From DATCJU01 sp036562635 (GTDB lineage: Bacteria > Actinomycetota > Actinomycetes > Mycobacteriales > Pseudonocardiaceae), in assembly GCA_036562635.1 (NCBI GenBank), contig DATCJU010000114.1, forward strand, positions 1 to 64,000: 64,000 nucleotides of DNA. The letters are read 5' to 3'. The position numbers and the translations under genes were made by a program. Shown here in pieces: positions 38,950 to 47,782 of this stretch. The notes under the pieces were generated by a model. The model ran no database searches, was not told the origin of the DNA, and saw only the letters and a list, made by a program, of their open reading frames with translations. Position 1 is the first letter of the stretch. Every line of letters starts with the position of its first letter.

Positions 38950-40125
38950 GTGTCGCCCCAAGACGCCCCCGTCACCCCTGTCGGCGCCCAGGCGTCGCCC
39001 GACGGTGCGGCACCGGTGGTCTCCTTCCCGCCGGTGACACCCCCGGACGAGCAGGCCCGCCGCGCCGCGGTGGCCCGGCACGAGCAGCTCACCAAACCGG
39101 CCGGCTCCCTCGGGCGCCTGGAGGAGCTCGGGGTGTGGATCGCCGCGTGCCAGGGCAGCTGCCCGCCCCGCCCGTTCACCCGCCCCCGGGTGGTGGTGTT
39201 CGCCGGGGACCACGGGATCGCCACGCACGGCGTCTCGGCCTATCCCAGCGAGGTGACCGCCCAGATGGTGGCCAACTTCCTCGCCGGCGGTGCCGCGGTG
39301 AACGTGATGGCCGGCGCGGCCGGTGCCTCGGTGCGGGTGGTGGACATGGCCGTCGACGCCGACACCCCGCCGATCGTGAGCACCCACAAGGTCCGCCGCG
39401 GGTCCGGGTCGATCGACCGGGAGGACGCGCTCGGCGACGAGGAGGTACGCGCCGCGATCGCCGCCGGGGCGGCCGTGGCCGACGAGGAGGTCGACGGGGG
39501 TGCCGACCTGCTGATCGCCGGGGACATGGGAATCGGCAACACCACCCCGGCCGCCGTGCTCGTCGCCGCACTGACCGGCACCGAGCCCGTGGCGGTGGTG
39601 GGCCGGGGTACCGGTATCGACGACAACGCCTGGATGCGCAAGGCCGCGGCCATCCGCGACGCGCTGCGCCGGGCCCGACCGGTGGCGACCGACCCGGTCG
39701 CACTGCTGCGCACCGTGGGTGGGGCCGACCTGGCCGCGATGGCCGGATTCCTCGCCCAGGCGGCGGTGCGTCGCACCCCGGTACTGCTGGACGGTGCGGT
39801 GGTGACCGCCGCCGCCCTGGTGGCCGAGGAACTCGCTCCCGGCGCCCGCCACTGGTGGGTGGCCGGTCACCGGTCCGTGGAACCGGCGCACCGACGCGCC
39901 CTGGAGCACCTGGAGCTGGAACCGGTGCTCGACCTGGGCATGCGACTCGGCGAGGGGTCGGGCGCGGTCGCGGCGCTCCCCCTGTTGACGATGGCGGTAC
40001 GGGTGCTCGCCGAGATGGCGACGTTCGCCGACGCCGGGGTCACCGGTCCCACCGAGTCGACCGCGTCACCGCTGGTGGCCGTCCCGGTGTCCGGCGGAAG
40101 CGGATCCTCCACCGGGCGTGACTGA
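38950..40125 (+). CDS. cobT: Nicotinate-nucleotide--dimethylbenzimidazole phosphoribosyltransferase
   Basis: CobT, 391 aa, activates the lower ligand of cobalamin to alpha-ribazole phosphate. Landmarks are LTKPAGSLGRLEELG, VFAGDHGIATHGVSAYP, GDMGIGNTTPAA and MRLGEGSGAVAALP with the catalytic Glu. The N-terminal 30 residues are an extra low-complexity extension. The GTG at 38950 has GGAGG six bases upstream. It is the middle gene of the operon. Confidence 0.95.
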   Translation: MSPQDAPVTPVGAQASPDGAAPVVSFPPVTPPDEQARRAAVARHEQLTKPAGSLGRLEELGVWIAACQGSCPPRPFTRPRVVVFAGDHGIATHGVSAYPSEVTAQMVANFLAGGAAVNVMAGAAGASVRVVDMAVDADTPPIVSTHKVRRGSGSIDREDALGDEEVRAAIAAGAAVADEEVDGGADLLIAGDMGIGNTTPAAVLVAALTGTEPVAVVGRGTGIDDNAWMRKAAAIRDALRRARPVATDPVALLRTVGGADLAAMAGFLAQAAVRRTPVLLDGAVVTAAALVAEELAPGARHWWVAGHRSVEPAHRRALEHLELEPVLDLGMRLGEGSGAVAALPLLTMAVRVLAEMATFADAGVTGPTESTASPLVAVPVSGGSGSSTGRD

Positions 40126-40128
40126 GCG

Positions 40129-40902
40129 GTGGACGGGCTGCGGCTCGCACTCACCTGGCTGTCGGTGATCCCGGTACGGGTGGGCCGGGTGGACCGGTCC
40201 ACCTGCCGGTGGGCCGTCGCGCTGGCCCCGCTCGTCGGCGCAACCCTGGGCGGGGTCGGGGCGCTGGCCCTGGCCGGATTGCTCGCGACGGGGACGCCAC
40301 CCCTGCTGGCCGGATTCGCCGTGCTGGGGCTGCTGGTGCTGCTCACCCGCGGAATGCACGTCGACGGGCTCGCCGACACCGTGGACGGCCTGGGCTGCTA
40401 CGGCCCACCGGAACGGGCCCTGGCGGTGATGAGGGACGGTGGCGCCGGCCCGTTCGCGGTGACCGCGCTGGTGCTGGTGCTCGGGATCCAGGCGACGGCA
40501 CTGGCCGCTCTGGGGGGCGCCGGGCACTGGGGAGCGGTGGTCCTGGCCCTGGCCACGGGGCGCACCGCGTTCGGCTGGTGCTGCCGCCGCGGGATGCCGG
40601 CGGCACGACCGGAGGGCATGGGGGCACTGGTGGCCGGTTCGCAGCCACCGGCGGTGCCCCTGCTGTGGACACTGCTGCTCGTGCTGGCCGGGGTGTTCGT
40701 CGTGCCCGGCCGCCCCTGGTCGGGGCCGGTGGCCGTGGTCCTGGCCACCGGTGTCGTGCTCCTGCTCGCCCGGCACTGTCGGCACCGTTTCGGCGGGATC
40801 ACCGGCGACGTGCTCGGTGCCTGCTGCGAGGCCGCGACCACCACGGTGCTGGCGATCTGCGCCCTGGGCGCGGGTACGACCCCCGGCCTCCCTGCCGCCT
40901 GA
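40129..40902 (+). CDS. cobS: Adenosylcobinamide-GDP ribazoletransferase (cobalamin synthase)
   Basis: CobS, 257 aa, an integral membrane enzyme that joins adenosylcobinamide-GDP with alpha-ribazole (phosphate). About six helices are seen. The conserved acidic motif GMHVDGLADTVDGLG (metal binding) and GGITGDVLGACCEA are present. It starts three bases after cobT and ends the operon. Only the late, lower-ligand steps are encoded here; corrin ring genes are elsewhere, or the cell salvages cobinamide. Confidence 0.95.
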   Translation: MDGLRLALTWLSVIPVRVGRVDRSTCRWAVALAPLVGATLGGVGALALAGLLATGTPPLLAGFAVLGLLVLLTRGMHVDGLADTVDGLGCYGPPERALAVMRDGGAGPFAVTALVLVLGIQATALAALGGAGHWGAVVLALATGRTAFGWCCRRGMPAARPEGMGALVAGSQPPAVPLLWTLLLVLAGVFVVPGRPWSGPVAVVLATGVVLLLARHCRHRFGGITGDVLGACCEAATTTVLAICALGAGTTPGLPAA

Positions 40903-40946
40903 GCTGCGGCGGCTCGGGTGCCGTACCCGCACCACGACGCCCGAGG

Positions 40947-42047
40947 TCAGCTCAGCGTGGTGATCCACCCGTGGGTGTCGGGAGCGGCGCCGCGCTGGAT
41001 GGAGGTCAGCGCGCGACGCAGCCGCATGGTCACCTCGCCGGGCTCGCCGTTGCCGATGGTGAACCCGCCACGTGCGTGCTTGACCCGGCCCACGGGGGTG
41101 ATCACCGCCGCGGTACCGCAGGCGAACACCTCGGAGATCTCACCGGAGGCCACGCCCTTCTCCCACTCGTCGGTGGAGATCCGACGCTCCTCCACCCGCA
41201 GGCCCAGGTCCCGGCCGAGCTGCAGCAGCGAGTCACGGGTGATACCGGGCAGCAGCGTGCCGGTCAGCTCGGGGGTGACCAGCCGTGCCTCGTCGCCGGT
41301 GCCGAAGACGAAGAACAGGTTCATCCCGCCCATCTCCTCGACCCAGCGCCGCTCCACGGCGTCCAGCCAGACCACCTGGTCGCAGCCCTCCTCCGCGGCC
41401 TGCGCCTGGGCCAGCAGTGACGCCGCGTAGTTGCCGGCGAACTTGGCCGCGCCGGTCCCACCGGGTGCGGCCCGCACGTACTCGGTGCACAGCCACACAC
41501 TGACCGGCTTGATGCCACTGGCGAAGTACGAGCCCGCCGGGGAGGCGATGAGTGCGTACAGGTACTCCTTGGCCGGCCGCACACCGAGTCCCCGCTCGGT
41601 GGAGATCATGAACGGCCGCAGGTAGAGGGAGGCCTCCTCCTGGGCGGGAACCCAGTCGCGGTCCACCGCGACCAGTTCGCGCAACGAGGCCAGGAACAGC
41701 TCGTCCGGCAGCTCGGGCATCGCCATGCGACGGGCGCTGGCGCGGAACCGAGCCGCGTTGGCCTCGGGGCGGAACGAGACGATGGAGCCGTCGGGATGCC
41801 GGTAGGCCTTCAGCCCCTCGAAGATCGCCTGCCCGTAGTGCAGCACCATTGCCGCCGGGTCCAGTTCCACGGTCCCGTACGGCACCACGGCCGCGTCGTG
41901 CCAGCCCTGCTCGGGGTTCCAGCGAATCGTCACCATGTGGTCGGTGAAGTGCTGCCCGAAGCCCGGGTTGGCCAGTACCTCCGCCCGCCGCTCCGGGGTC
42001 GCCGGGTGCGGGTTGGGCGTCCGGGTGAAAGGCAACGCTGACGTCAT
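40947..42047 (-). CDS. ilvE: Branched-chain amino acid aminotransferase
   Basis: A 366-aa class IV PLP aminotransferase interconverting Leu, Ile and Val with their 2-oxo acids. The PLP Lys is in GTGAAKFAGNYAASL; YGQAIFEGLKAYR and EVFACGTAAVITPVG are further landmarks. It corresponds to Rv2210c. The ATG at 42047 lies six bases after TACGGT, indicating a leaderless start; the longer frame to 42146 is not supported. It converges with cobS. Confidence 0.96.
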   Translation of the reverse strand: MTSALPFTRTPNPHPATPERRAEVLANPGFGQHFTDHMVTIRWNPEQGWHDAAVVPYGTVELDPAAMVLHYGQAIFEGLKAYRHPDGSIVSFRPEANAARFRASARRMAMPELPDELFLASLRELVAVDRDWVPAQEEASLYLRPFMISTERGLGVRPAKEYLYALIASPAGSYFASGIKPVSVWLCTEYVRAAPGGTGAAKFAGNYAASLLAQAQAAEEGCDQVVWLDAVERRWVEEMGGMNLFFVFGTGDEARLVTPELTGTLLPGITRDSLLQLGRDLGLRVEERRISTDEWEKGVASGEISEVFACGTAAVITPVGRVKHARGGFTIGNGEPGEVTMRLRRALTSIQRGAAPDTHGWITTLS

Positions 42048-42053
42048 GGGAGC

Positions 42054-42059
42054 ACCGTA
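42054..42059 (-). promoter_or_regulatory. -10 element of ilvE
   Basis: TACGGT, six bases before ATG 42047. Confidence 0.55.
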
Positions 42060-42137
42060 GACCACATTTGCCGTTCCGAAAGTCCTGCTCCCATCAGTCG
42101 GTCGTCCAATCGACCCCGGGAACACCCTCGGCACACC

Positions 42138-42143
42138 TACGAT
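42138..42143 (+). promoter_or_regulatory. -10 element of the 102-aa membrane protein gene
   Basis: TACGAT, seven bases before GTG 42151. Confidence 0.5.
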
Positions 42144-42150
42144 CACTCAC

Positions 42151-42459
42151 GTGAACACCCGACACCCTGGCCGACGACAGCCCGACGAGGGCCCCGGCCC
42201 GACCAGCGTGGGCCAGGACTTACGGGCCGCGGCGGTGGGCGCGCTCATCCCGCTCGGCTGCGGCCTGTTCGTCCTCGACGGCTACGCCCTGGGCGGCTGG
42301 TTCGGCGCGTTCTTCTGCCTGATGGTCGACGTCATCTGGCTGATCTGGTGGCGCTCCAAACACTGGCAGTGGTTCCCCCGCGAGCTGGGCTGGAGCCATG
42401 TGGTGTGGGGGGTGTTCGCCGTCATGGTCTTCGGCTTCGTCCTGCTCGGCGCGATCTGA
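42151..42459 (+). CDS. Small membrane protein, 102 aa, unknown
   Basis: A hydrophobic protein with three predicted helices (about residues 26-45, 48-67 and 82-101) and Trp-rich boundaries (VIWLIWWRSKHWQWF). No family is recognised. The leaderless-type start (TACGAT, seven bases, GTG) supports it. The stop codon lies in a 20-bp tandem duplication, so its 3' end has recently changed. It is divergent from ilvE. Confidence 0.75.
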   Translation: MNTRHPGRRQPDEGPGPTSVGQDLRAAAVGALIPLGCGLFVLDGYALGGWFGAFFCLMVDVIWLIWWRSKHWQWFPRELGWSHVVWGVFAVMVFGFVLLGAI

Positions 42460-42488
42460 TCCCCCACCGCGCGATCTGATCCCCCACC
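42449..42488. repeat. Perfect 20-bp tandem duplication over a stop codon
   Basis: Two identical copies (42449-42468 and 42469-42488) beginning GCGCGATCTGATCCCCCACC. The first copy contains the TGA of the preceding gene. Confidence 0.9.
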
Positions 42489-42510
42489 GGGAGAGCCCGA
42501 GGTTCCCGGG

Positions 42511-42858
42511 TCAGTCGGCCCGTCGGGCGGCGTCGAAGGCGGCCACGAGCCGCCTGGGCGCGGTGCGCCGCCACGCCTCGGTGACCAGGTCACACACCTG
42601 GCCGGCGTCCGCGGCCGACACAGTGACCTCGACCCAGCCGAAACGGCCCACGTAGGGCGCCACCGCGAAGACGTCCGGCTGGGTGCCGACCAGCACGGCC
42701 TGTTCCTCGGGAGTGGCCTTGACACTGGCCCGGAGCCCGTCGACCGAGAACAGGGCGAAGATCCTGCCGCACACCCGGAAGGTGGGCCGGCCCCAGGTCT
42801 CGACCTCACAGGTCTCGGGCAGTGACAGCGCGTGCCGTCTCAGCTCGTCGGGCCCCAT
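42511..42858 (-). CDS. MmcQ/YjbR family protein
   Basis: A 115-aa protein of the MmcQ/YjbR fold (double-wing CyaY-like). MGPDELRRHALSLPETCEVETWGRPTFRVCGRIFA-type start and FGWVEVTVSAAD are typical. These proteins are thought to bind DNA or partners, but no defined role is known. The ATG at 42858 has GGAGAAGGG five bases upstream. It follows the DUF402 gene after 38 bp, so it probably ends the gcvT transcript. Confidence 0.9.
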   Translation of the reverse strand: MGPDELRRHALSLPETCEVETWGRPTFRVCGRIFALFSVDGLRASVKATPEEQAVLVGTQPDVFAVAPYVGRFGWVEVTVSAADAGQVCDLVTEAWRRTAPRRLVAAFDAARRAD

Positions 42859-42896
42859 CCCTTCTCCTTCTCCGGCCCGCAGGTGCCGTGACCGGC

Positions 42897-43622
42897 TCAG
42901 TCCGGCGACACCGTAGCCGGAGCAGCCGAGCCCGGGCCGTCCAGGGCGGTCCGTTCCCCCGGGACCACGTCGTCGGGAAGCGTCGGCACCGGCCAGGCCG
43001 GATCGGGCCGGAAGTCGCACCAGGTGCCGTCGAAGGGGAACCTCCCCGCCTCGGCCAGGGCGATCATCCGCTCACCCTCGGCACGCAGCCGCCGCATGTG
43101 CCCGGCGGTGAGCAGGCCGGCGGCGACCATGGCCTCCGCCTCCTCCTCGTCCTTCCACTCCCACCGCCCGTCGGGGCGCACCGCGACGTCCAGGGCACCG
43201 TCCACCCGGTACACCGAACGGTGGTCCCGGCCGAGCGGCACCTCCAGGTTGACGTACCAGTTGCGGAACGTGCCGTCCGGTTCGAAGAACCACCACACCG
43301 ACGACCAGTGGTGCTCGTCCACCAACCGCAGGTTCCCGCCCCCGTACCACCGGGAGCGAACCGGCGTGCGCGGCAGCGTGAAACGTTGGTGCAACGCCAC
43401 CTCCCGCTGCAGCCGCCCACCCGGCAACCGCATGGCCAGGACCTCGGTGCCACCGGGTATCCAACACAGCAGCCGTCGGCCGTCGTCGGCGATCACCCGG
43501 GCCGGCTGCACCGGCCCCAGCGGGTCGTCGAGCCGGGGGAAGCGGTACAGCACCCGGTCACCGGGCTGCCACACCACGCCGGCACCACCGTCCTGCCCAC
43601 CGTGGGCGCCCACCGGCGTCAC
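42897..43622 (-). CDS. DUF402 (FomD-like barrel) protein
   Basis: A 241-aa protein with the DUF402 core: RSRWYGGGNLRLVDEHHW, WWFFEPDGTFRNWYVNLEVP and the acidic motif region DVAVRPDGRWEWKDEEE. Related domains hydrolyse nucleoside diphosphates with divalent metals; the role here is unknown. The GTG at 43622 overlaps the gcvT stop by four bases (GTGA), implying translational coupling. Confidence 0.85.
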   Translation of the reverse strand: MTPVGAHGGQDGGAGVVWQPGDRVLYRFPRLDDPLGPVQPARVIADDGRRLLCWIPGGTEVLAMRLPGGRLQREVALHQRFTLPRTPVRSRWYGGGNLRLVDEHHWSSVWWFFEPDGTFRNWYVNLEVPLGRDHRSVYRVDGALDVAVRPDGRWEWKDEEEAEAMVAAGLLTAGHMRRLRAEGERMIALAEAGRFPFDGTWCDFRPDPAWPVPTLPDDVVPGERTALDGPGSAAPATVSPD

Positions 43623-44728
43623 CGGACCCGGGACGGGACGAACGGCGGCTTGACGACCTCGCAGCGCAGCCGACGGCCCCGCACGTCCACCCACACCTCG
43701 GCGCCGGGCTCCACCCCGGACGAGGTGTCCAGCAGCGCCAGGGCGATCCCGGTGCGGAGGGTCGGCGAGAAGGTGCCGGAGGTCGTCTCACCGATCCGGG
43801 TGCCTTCGGCGTCCAGCACGGCCATTCCGGGACGGGGCACTCCCCGCTCCAGGGCACGCAGTCCGCGCAGCCGACGCCGGGGACCCGCCTCCCGCTCGGC
43901 CAGCAGGGCCTGGCGCCCCCAGAACGTGTCCTTCTTCCAGCCCACCGCCCAGGTCGCCCCGGCCTGGACCGGGCTGATCCCGGGCGAGAGGTCCTGGCCG
44001 TGCAACGGGTAACCCATCTCGGTGCGCAGCGTGTCCCGCGCTCCCAGACCGCAGGGCCGGCCCCCGTGCTCGGCAGCCACGGCCAGCAGCGCCTCCCACA
44101 GTGCCGGGCTGTCGGACCAGCGCGGGAGGAGCTCGTAGCCGTGCTCACCGGTGTACCCGGTGCGGCAGATCCGCACCGGACGTCCCTGCCACTCGGCGTC
44201 GGTGAACGCCATGTAGTCCAGGTCCTGGGGCAGGCCGACCGCGCGCAGCACGTCCGCCGAACGGGGGCCCTGAACCGCGATCACCCCGTAGTCGGTGTGC
44301 TGGTCGGTGACGGTGATCCCGGCGGGGGCGGCCTCGGCGAGCAACCGGCACACCTCGGCGGCGTTGGCCGCGTTGGGCACGCAGAACACCTCGTCGGCGG
44401 ACACCAGGTAGGTGATCAGGTCGTCCACGACGCCGCCGTCCGTGTTGCAGCACAGGGTGTACTGCGCCTGCCCGGGCGTGATCCGCCGCAGGTCGTTGCT
44501 GAAGCAGGTGTTGACGAACTCGGCCGCCCCCGGACCGTGGACCGACACCTTGCCCAGGTGGGAGACGTCGAACACCCCCACCGCCTCCCGGACCGCGGTG
44601 TGCTCGGCGACCACACCGCCTCCGGCGTACTGGATCGGCATCCGCCATCCTCCGAAGGGCGCGAAGGTGGCGTTCAGGGTCTCGTGGGCCTCGTGCAGAG
44701 GGCTGTGCCGCAGCGATGTGTCCGTCAC
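43619..44728 (-). CDS. gcvT: Glycine cleavage system aminomethyltransferase (T protein)
   Basis: GcvT, 369 aa, transfers the methylene unit from the lipoylated H protein to tetrahydrofolate. Landmarks are HEAHETLNATFAPFGGWRMP, GVFDVSHLGKVSVHGPGA, CRTGYTGEHGYELL and LGARDTLRTEMGYPLHGQD. Glycine decarboxylase and H protein are elsewhere. The GTG at 44728 sits eight bases after TAGCGT, so it is leaderless. It depends on lipoylation, and lipB/lipA are 10 kb away. It corresponds to Rv2211c. Confidence 0.95.
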   Translation of the reverse strand: MTDTSLRHSPLHEAHETLNATFAPFGGWRMPIQYAGGGVVAEHTAVREAVGVFDVSHLGKVSVHGPGAAEFVNTCFSNDLRRITPGQAQYTLCCNTDGGVVDDLITYLVSADEVFCVPNAANAAEVCRLLAEAAPAGITVTDQHTDYGVIAVQGPRSADVLRAVGLPQDLDYMAFTDAEWQGRPVRICRTGYTGEHGYELLPRWSDSPALWEALLAVAAEHGGRPCGLGARDTLRTEMGYPLHGQDLSPGISPVQAGATWAVGWKKDTFWGRQALLAEREAGPRRRLRGLRALERGVPRPGMAVLDAEGTRIGETTSGTFSPTLRTGIALALLDTSSGVEPGAEVWVDVRGRRLRCEVVKPPFVPSRVR

Positions 44729-44736
44729 GGTGCGGG

Positions 44737-44742
44737 ACGCTA
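44737..44742 (-). promoter_or_regulatory. -10 element of the gcvT operon
   Basis: TAGCGT, eight bases before GTG 44728. It overlaps the 3' end of the permease gene. Confidence 0.5.
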
Positions 44743-46026
44743 CCGCGACCGCCGGGATATCAGCGCGCCGAGCCCGGCCGCGACGACCGCGATCCCGAAG
44801 GCGGCCAGCAGCTGGGGCAGCGGAGCACTCATGCCGATGATCACCGCCACCCCCATGCCCAGACAGGCCGCCCGCATGGACAGCAGCGGCCCCTCCGCCA
44901 GAACCAGGCGGCAGCCGGCGCTGCAGAAGGCGTAGTAGAAGAGCAGACAGGTCGCCGCGAGCTGGAAGGCCGCCGTCTGCCCGAGTGCCACCACCAGGAT
45001 CGCAACCAGCCCGCCCCCGACGACGTCCAGCCGCCAGGACCGCCCCGGCCCGGCGAGACGTCCCGCCAGGGGCAGGTCCCGTTCCCGGATCACCCCGGCC
45101 ACGATGTCCCGGACCCCGCCGAGTGCCAACAGCAGCGCCGGGAGCATGGCCGTCACCGCTCCCAGGACGACCAGCGGTTCCAGCGCGGCCGCGTTCGCCG
45201 CGACCAGTGCGTCCCGCAGCGGCGTCGGGGACAGGGCCAGCCGAACCGACCCGAGCTGGTGCAGCAGCCCGACGGTGACCAGGAGGTACAGCACCGTCAC
45301 CAGGGCGAACAGGACCGGCAGGGCCACCCGGAGGGCGCGCGGGGAGTAACGACGTCGGGGGCTGGCCGGAGAGGTCACCCGTTCGAAACCGTTGAAGCCG
45401 AGGAAGGCGATCGCCGCGGCCATCACGACGGCACCGGGGTCGTTGGCCCCGGGAGCTCCGGGAGTGGGCACGACGAGCTGCTCGGGTGGCGCGACGGCGA
45501 AGCAGGCCGCGATCACCACCCCCAGGGCCAGCAGGGTCAGCAGCACCCCCACCAGCCTGCTCCGGTACCCCAGCTCACCTCCGGCTGCGCGGAACACCGT
45601 GGCCACCGCCACCACGCCCACCGCCGCCGGCACGGCCTGCCCGGGTGCCAGGTGGGCGCCGAGGGCGCTCGCCAGGGCAGCTGCCGCGGCGGCCCGCCCG
45701 CACAGCAACAACGCCGCGGCCATCCGCCCCGGGGTCGCACCGAGATGTTCCCGCAGGTACTCGTAGCTGCCACCGGCTCCGCCGTGCACCCGAGCGGCGC
45801 CGTGGGTGGCCACCGCGAAGCACACCGTGGCGGCCGCAGCCAGCACGATTCCGGGCAGCACCCACCATCCGGCGACCGCCACCGCAGGTCCGAATCCGCT
45901 GAACACTCCCACGCCGAGCATCGCGCCGAGGCCGGTGACGAGAGCATGAACCGCGGAACGGGAACCTCGGCCGCTGTCGTCGCGGGCCCTGGGCACGTCG
46001 CGCTGCGACTGCAGCTGTTGCGCCAC
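44740..46026 (-). CDS. APC-superfamily amino acid permease
   Basis: A 428-aa membrane transporter with about twelve helices. Helix I contains the unwound motif GLGAMLGVGVFSGFGPA and the glycine-rich segment HGGAGGSYEYLREHLG follows. FLGFNGFERVTSPA corresponds to helix VI. Substrate is unknown. The GTG at 46026 was chosen for AAGGTGA six bases upstream; a GTG at 46053 adds nine residues. It ends 11 bp before gcvT. Confidence 0.88.
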   Translation of the reverse strand: MAQQLQSQRDVPRARDDSGRGSRSAVHALVTGLGAMLGVGVFSGFGPAVAVAGWWVLPGIVLAAAATVCFAVATHGAARVHGGAGGSYEYLREHLGATPGRMAAALLLCGRAAAAAALASALGAHLAPGQAVPAAVGVVAVATVFRAAGGELGYRSRLVGVLLTLLALGVVIAACFAVAPPEQLVVPTPGAPGANDPGAVVMAAAIAFLGFNGFERVTSPASPRRRYSPRALRVALPVLFALVTVLYLLVTVGLLHQLGSVRLALSPTPLRDALVAANAAALEPLVVLGAVTAMLPALLLALGGVRDIVAGVIRERDLPLAGRLAGPGRSWRLDVVGGGLVAILVVALGQTAAFQLAATCLLFYYAFCSAGCRLVLAEGPLLSMRAACLGMGVAVIIGMSAPLPQLLAAFGIAVVAAGLGALISRRSR

Positions 46027-46092
46027 GTGGTCACCTTGCCAAAAAGCCGTCACCGAGGGAAAGCGTCAGCCCGGTGATGCGCCCGGCCAAAC

Positions 46093-46107
46093 GCTAGTGT
46101 CACTAGC
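46093..46107. promoter_or_regulatory. 15-bp inverted repeat in the permease-pepB divergent region
   Basis: GCTAGTG-T-CACTAGC is a perfect 7-1-7 dyad midway between two divergent start codons, so it may be an operator for either gene. Confidence 0.5.
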
Positions 46108-46177
46108 CTGTCGTAAGCATGCCTAACGGTCCGTGGGTACCGGGCCGCACCAACCTGAACACATAAGGAGCAAAGCC

Positions 46178-47665
46178 GTGAGTGTCCCCACGATCACCCT
46201 CACTGAGAGTGATCCCACCGGCATCGCCGTCGACGCCCTCGTCGTCGGCACCGTCCAGGGGCCCGACGGGCTCGCACTCGCGCCCGGGGCGGAGACGGTC
46301 GACTCCGCCTTCGACGGGGGGCTAGTCGATCTCCTGCGGCTGCTCGGCGCCAGCGGCAAGGCCGACGAGGTGGTCAAGCTGCCGACCCGTGGTGCCGTTG
46401 CGGCGAAGGTGCTGGTGGCCGTGGGTCTCGGCAAGCCGGCCGCGGACGGTGGGGTCAGCTCCGAGCAGGTGCGGCGCGCCGCCGGCGCCGCGGCCCGCGC
46501 GTTGAGCGGCACCGCCCAGGCGGCCAGCACCCTGTCCACGATCGACCTGGCCGCCGCCGCACAGGGCACCCTGCTCGGCGCCTACGCCTTCACCTCCTAC
46601 AAGTCCGAGCCGGGGGACGGCCCGCTCGGCGAGATGCAGCTGGTGACCTCGGACCCCGCCGGGCAGCGCGACACGCTGGAGGAGGCGACCGCCGTCGCCG
46701 AGGCGGTGCGCACCGCACGCGACCTGGTCAACACGCCGCCCAACGACCTGTACCCGGCGTCCTTCGCGGAGCGGGCCGCCGAGCTGGGCCGGCAGGTCGG
46801 CCTGGAGGTCGAGGTGCTCGACGAGACGGCTCTGCGTGAGGGCGGTTACGGCGGCATCCTCGGGGTCGGTGGTGGCTCGTCCCGCCCGCCGCGGCTGGTC
46901 CGCCTGCGCTACCGGGGCGAGAACCCCAAGGCCAAGGTGGCGCTGGTCGGCAAGGGCATCACCTTCGACACCGGTGGCATCTCGCTCAAGCCCGCCCCAA
47001 ACATGGACGAGATGACCTCCGACATGGCCGGCGCCGCCGCGGTCGTGGCCAGCGTGGTGCTGGCGGCCAGGCTGAAGTACCCGCTGGAGGTTGTGGCGAC
47101 CGTTCCCATGGCGGAGAACATGCCGTCGGGCACCGCCTACCGCCCGGGCGACGTGCTGACCATGTACGGCGGCAAGACGGTCGAGGTGCTCAACACCGAC
47201 GCCGAGGGCCGGCTCATCCTGGCCGACGCGATTGTGCGGGCCTGCGAGGACCAGCCGGACTACCTGATCGAGACCTCCACCCTCACCGGGGCGCAGGTCG
47301 TCTCCCTGGGCAAGCGGACCGCCGGCATCATGGGTTCCGACGAGTTCCGGGACCGGGTCGCCACGTTCGCCCAGGCCACCGGCGAGGGCGGCTGGCCGAT
47401 GCCGCTGCCCGAGGAACTGCGTGCCGACCTCGACTCCAAGCTGGCCGACATCGCCAACGTGACCGGGCACCGCTGGGGTGGCATGCTCGCGGCCGGTCTG
47501 TTCCTGAGCGAGTTCGTCGCCGACGGCGTGCAGTGGGCGCACATCGACATCGCGGGTCCGGCGTTCAACACCGGCTCGCCGTGGGGTTACACCCCCAAGG
47601 GCGCCACCGGTGTCCCGGTGCGCACCATCGCCGCGGTGCTGGCCGACATCGTGGCGAACGGCTGA
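46178..47665 (+). CDS. pepB: Leucyl (M17) aminopeptidase
   Basis: A 495-aa cytosolic di-zinc aminopeptidase. The catalytic C-terminal domain has VGKGITFDTGGISLKP, DMAGAAAV, the signature NTDAEGRLILADA, and ETSTLTGAQ. It corresponds to Rv2213. The GTG at 46178 has AAGGAG seven bases upstream. It is monocistronic, ending at a strong hairpin at 47693-47729. Confidence 0.95.
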   Translation: MSVPTITLTESDPTGIAVDALVVGTVQGPDGLALAPGAETVDSAFDGGLVDLLRLLGASGKADEVVKLPTRGAVAAKVLVAVGLGKPAADGGVSSEQVRRAAGAAARALSGTAQAASTLSTIDLAAAAQGTLLGAYAFTSYKSEPGDGPLGEMQLVTSDPAGQRDTLEEATAVAEAVRTARDLVNTPPNDLYPASFAERAAELGRQVGLEVEVLDETALREGGYGGILGVGGGSSRPPRLVRLRYRGENPKAKVALVGKGITFDTGGISLKPAPNMDEMTSDMAGAAAVVASVVLAARLKYPLEVVATVPMAENMPSGTAYRPGDVLTMYGGKTVEVLNTDAEGRLILADAIVRACEDQPDYLIETSTLTGAQVVSLGKRTAGIMGSDEFRDRVATFAQATGEGGWPMPLPEELRADLDSKLADIANVTGHRWGGMLAAGLFLSEFVADGVQWAHIDIAGPAFNTGSPWGYTPKGATGVPVRTIAAVLADIVANG

Positions 47666-47692
47666 CGAGCGGACACCGTTCACACGGGACTC

Positions 47693-47729
47693 GGTGGGCC
47701 CACCTGCCGCACCGGCGGGTGGGCCCACC
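47693..47729 (+). terminator. Terminator of pepB
   Basis: A 17-bp stem formed by two copies of the self-complementary GGTGGGCCCACC (47693-47704 and 47718-47729) plus inner pairs, with a 3-base loop. Confidence 0.75.
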
Positions 47730-47770
47730 ACGGCGTCCGAAACCGCTTCCACGGTCGGTGGGGGACGCGG

Positions 47771-47776
47771 TATACA
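47771..47776 (+). promoter_or_regulatory. -10 element of the ABM gene
   Basis: TATACA, six bases before GTG 47783. Confidence 0.45.
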
Positions 47777-47782
47777 GGCCCG

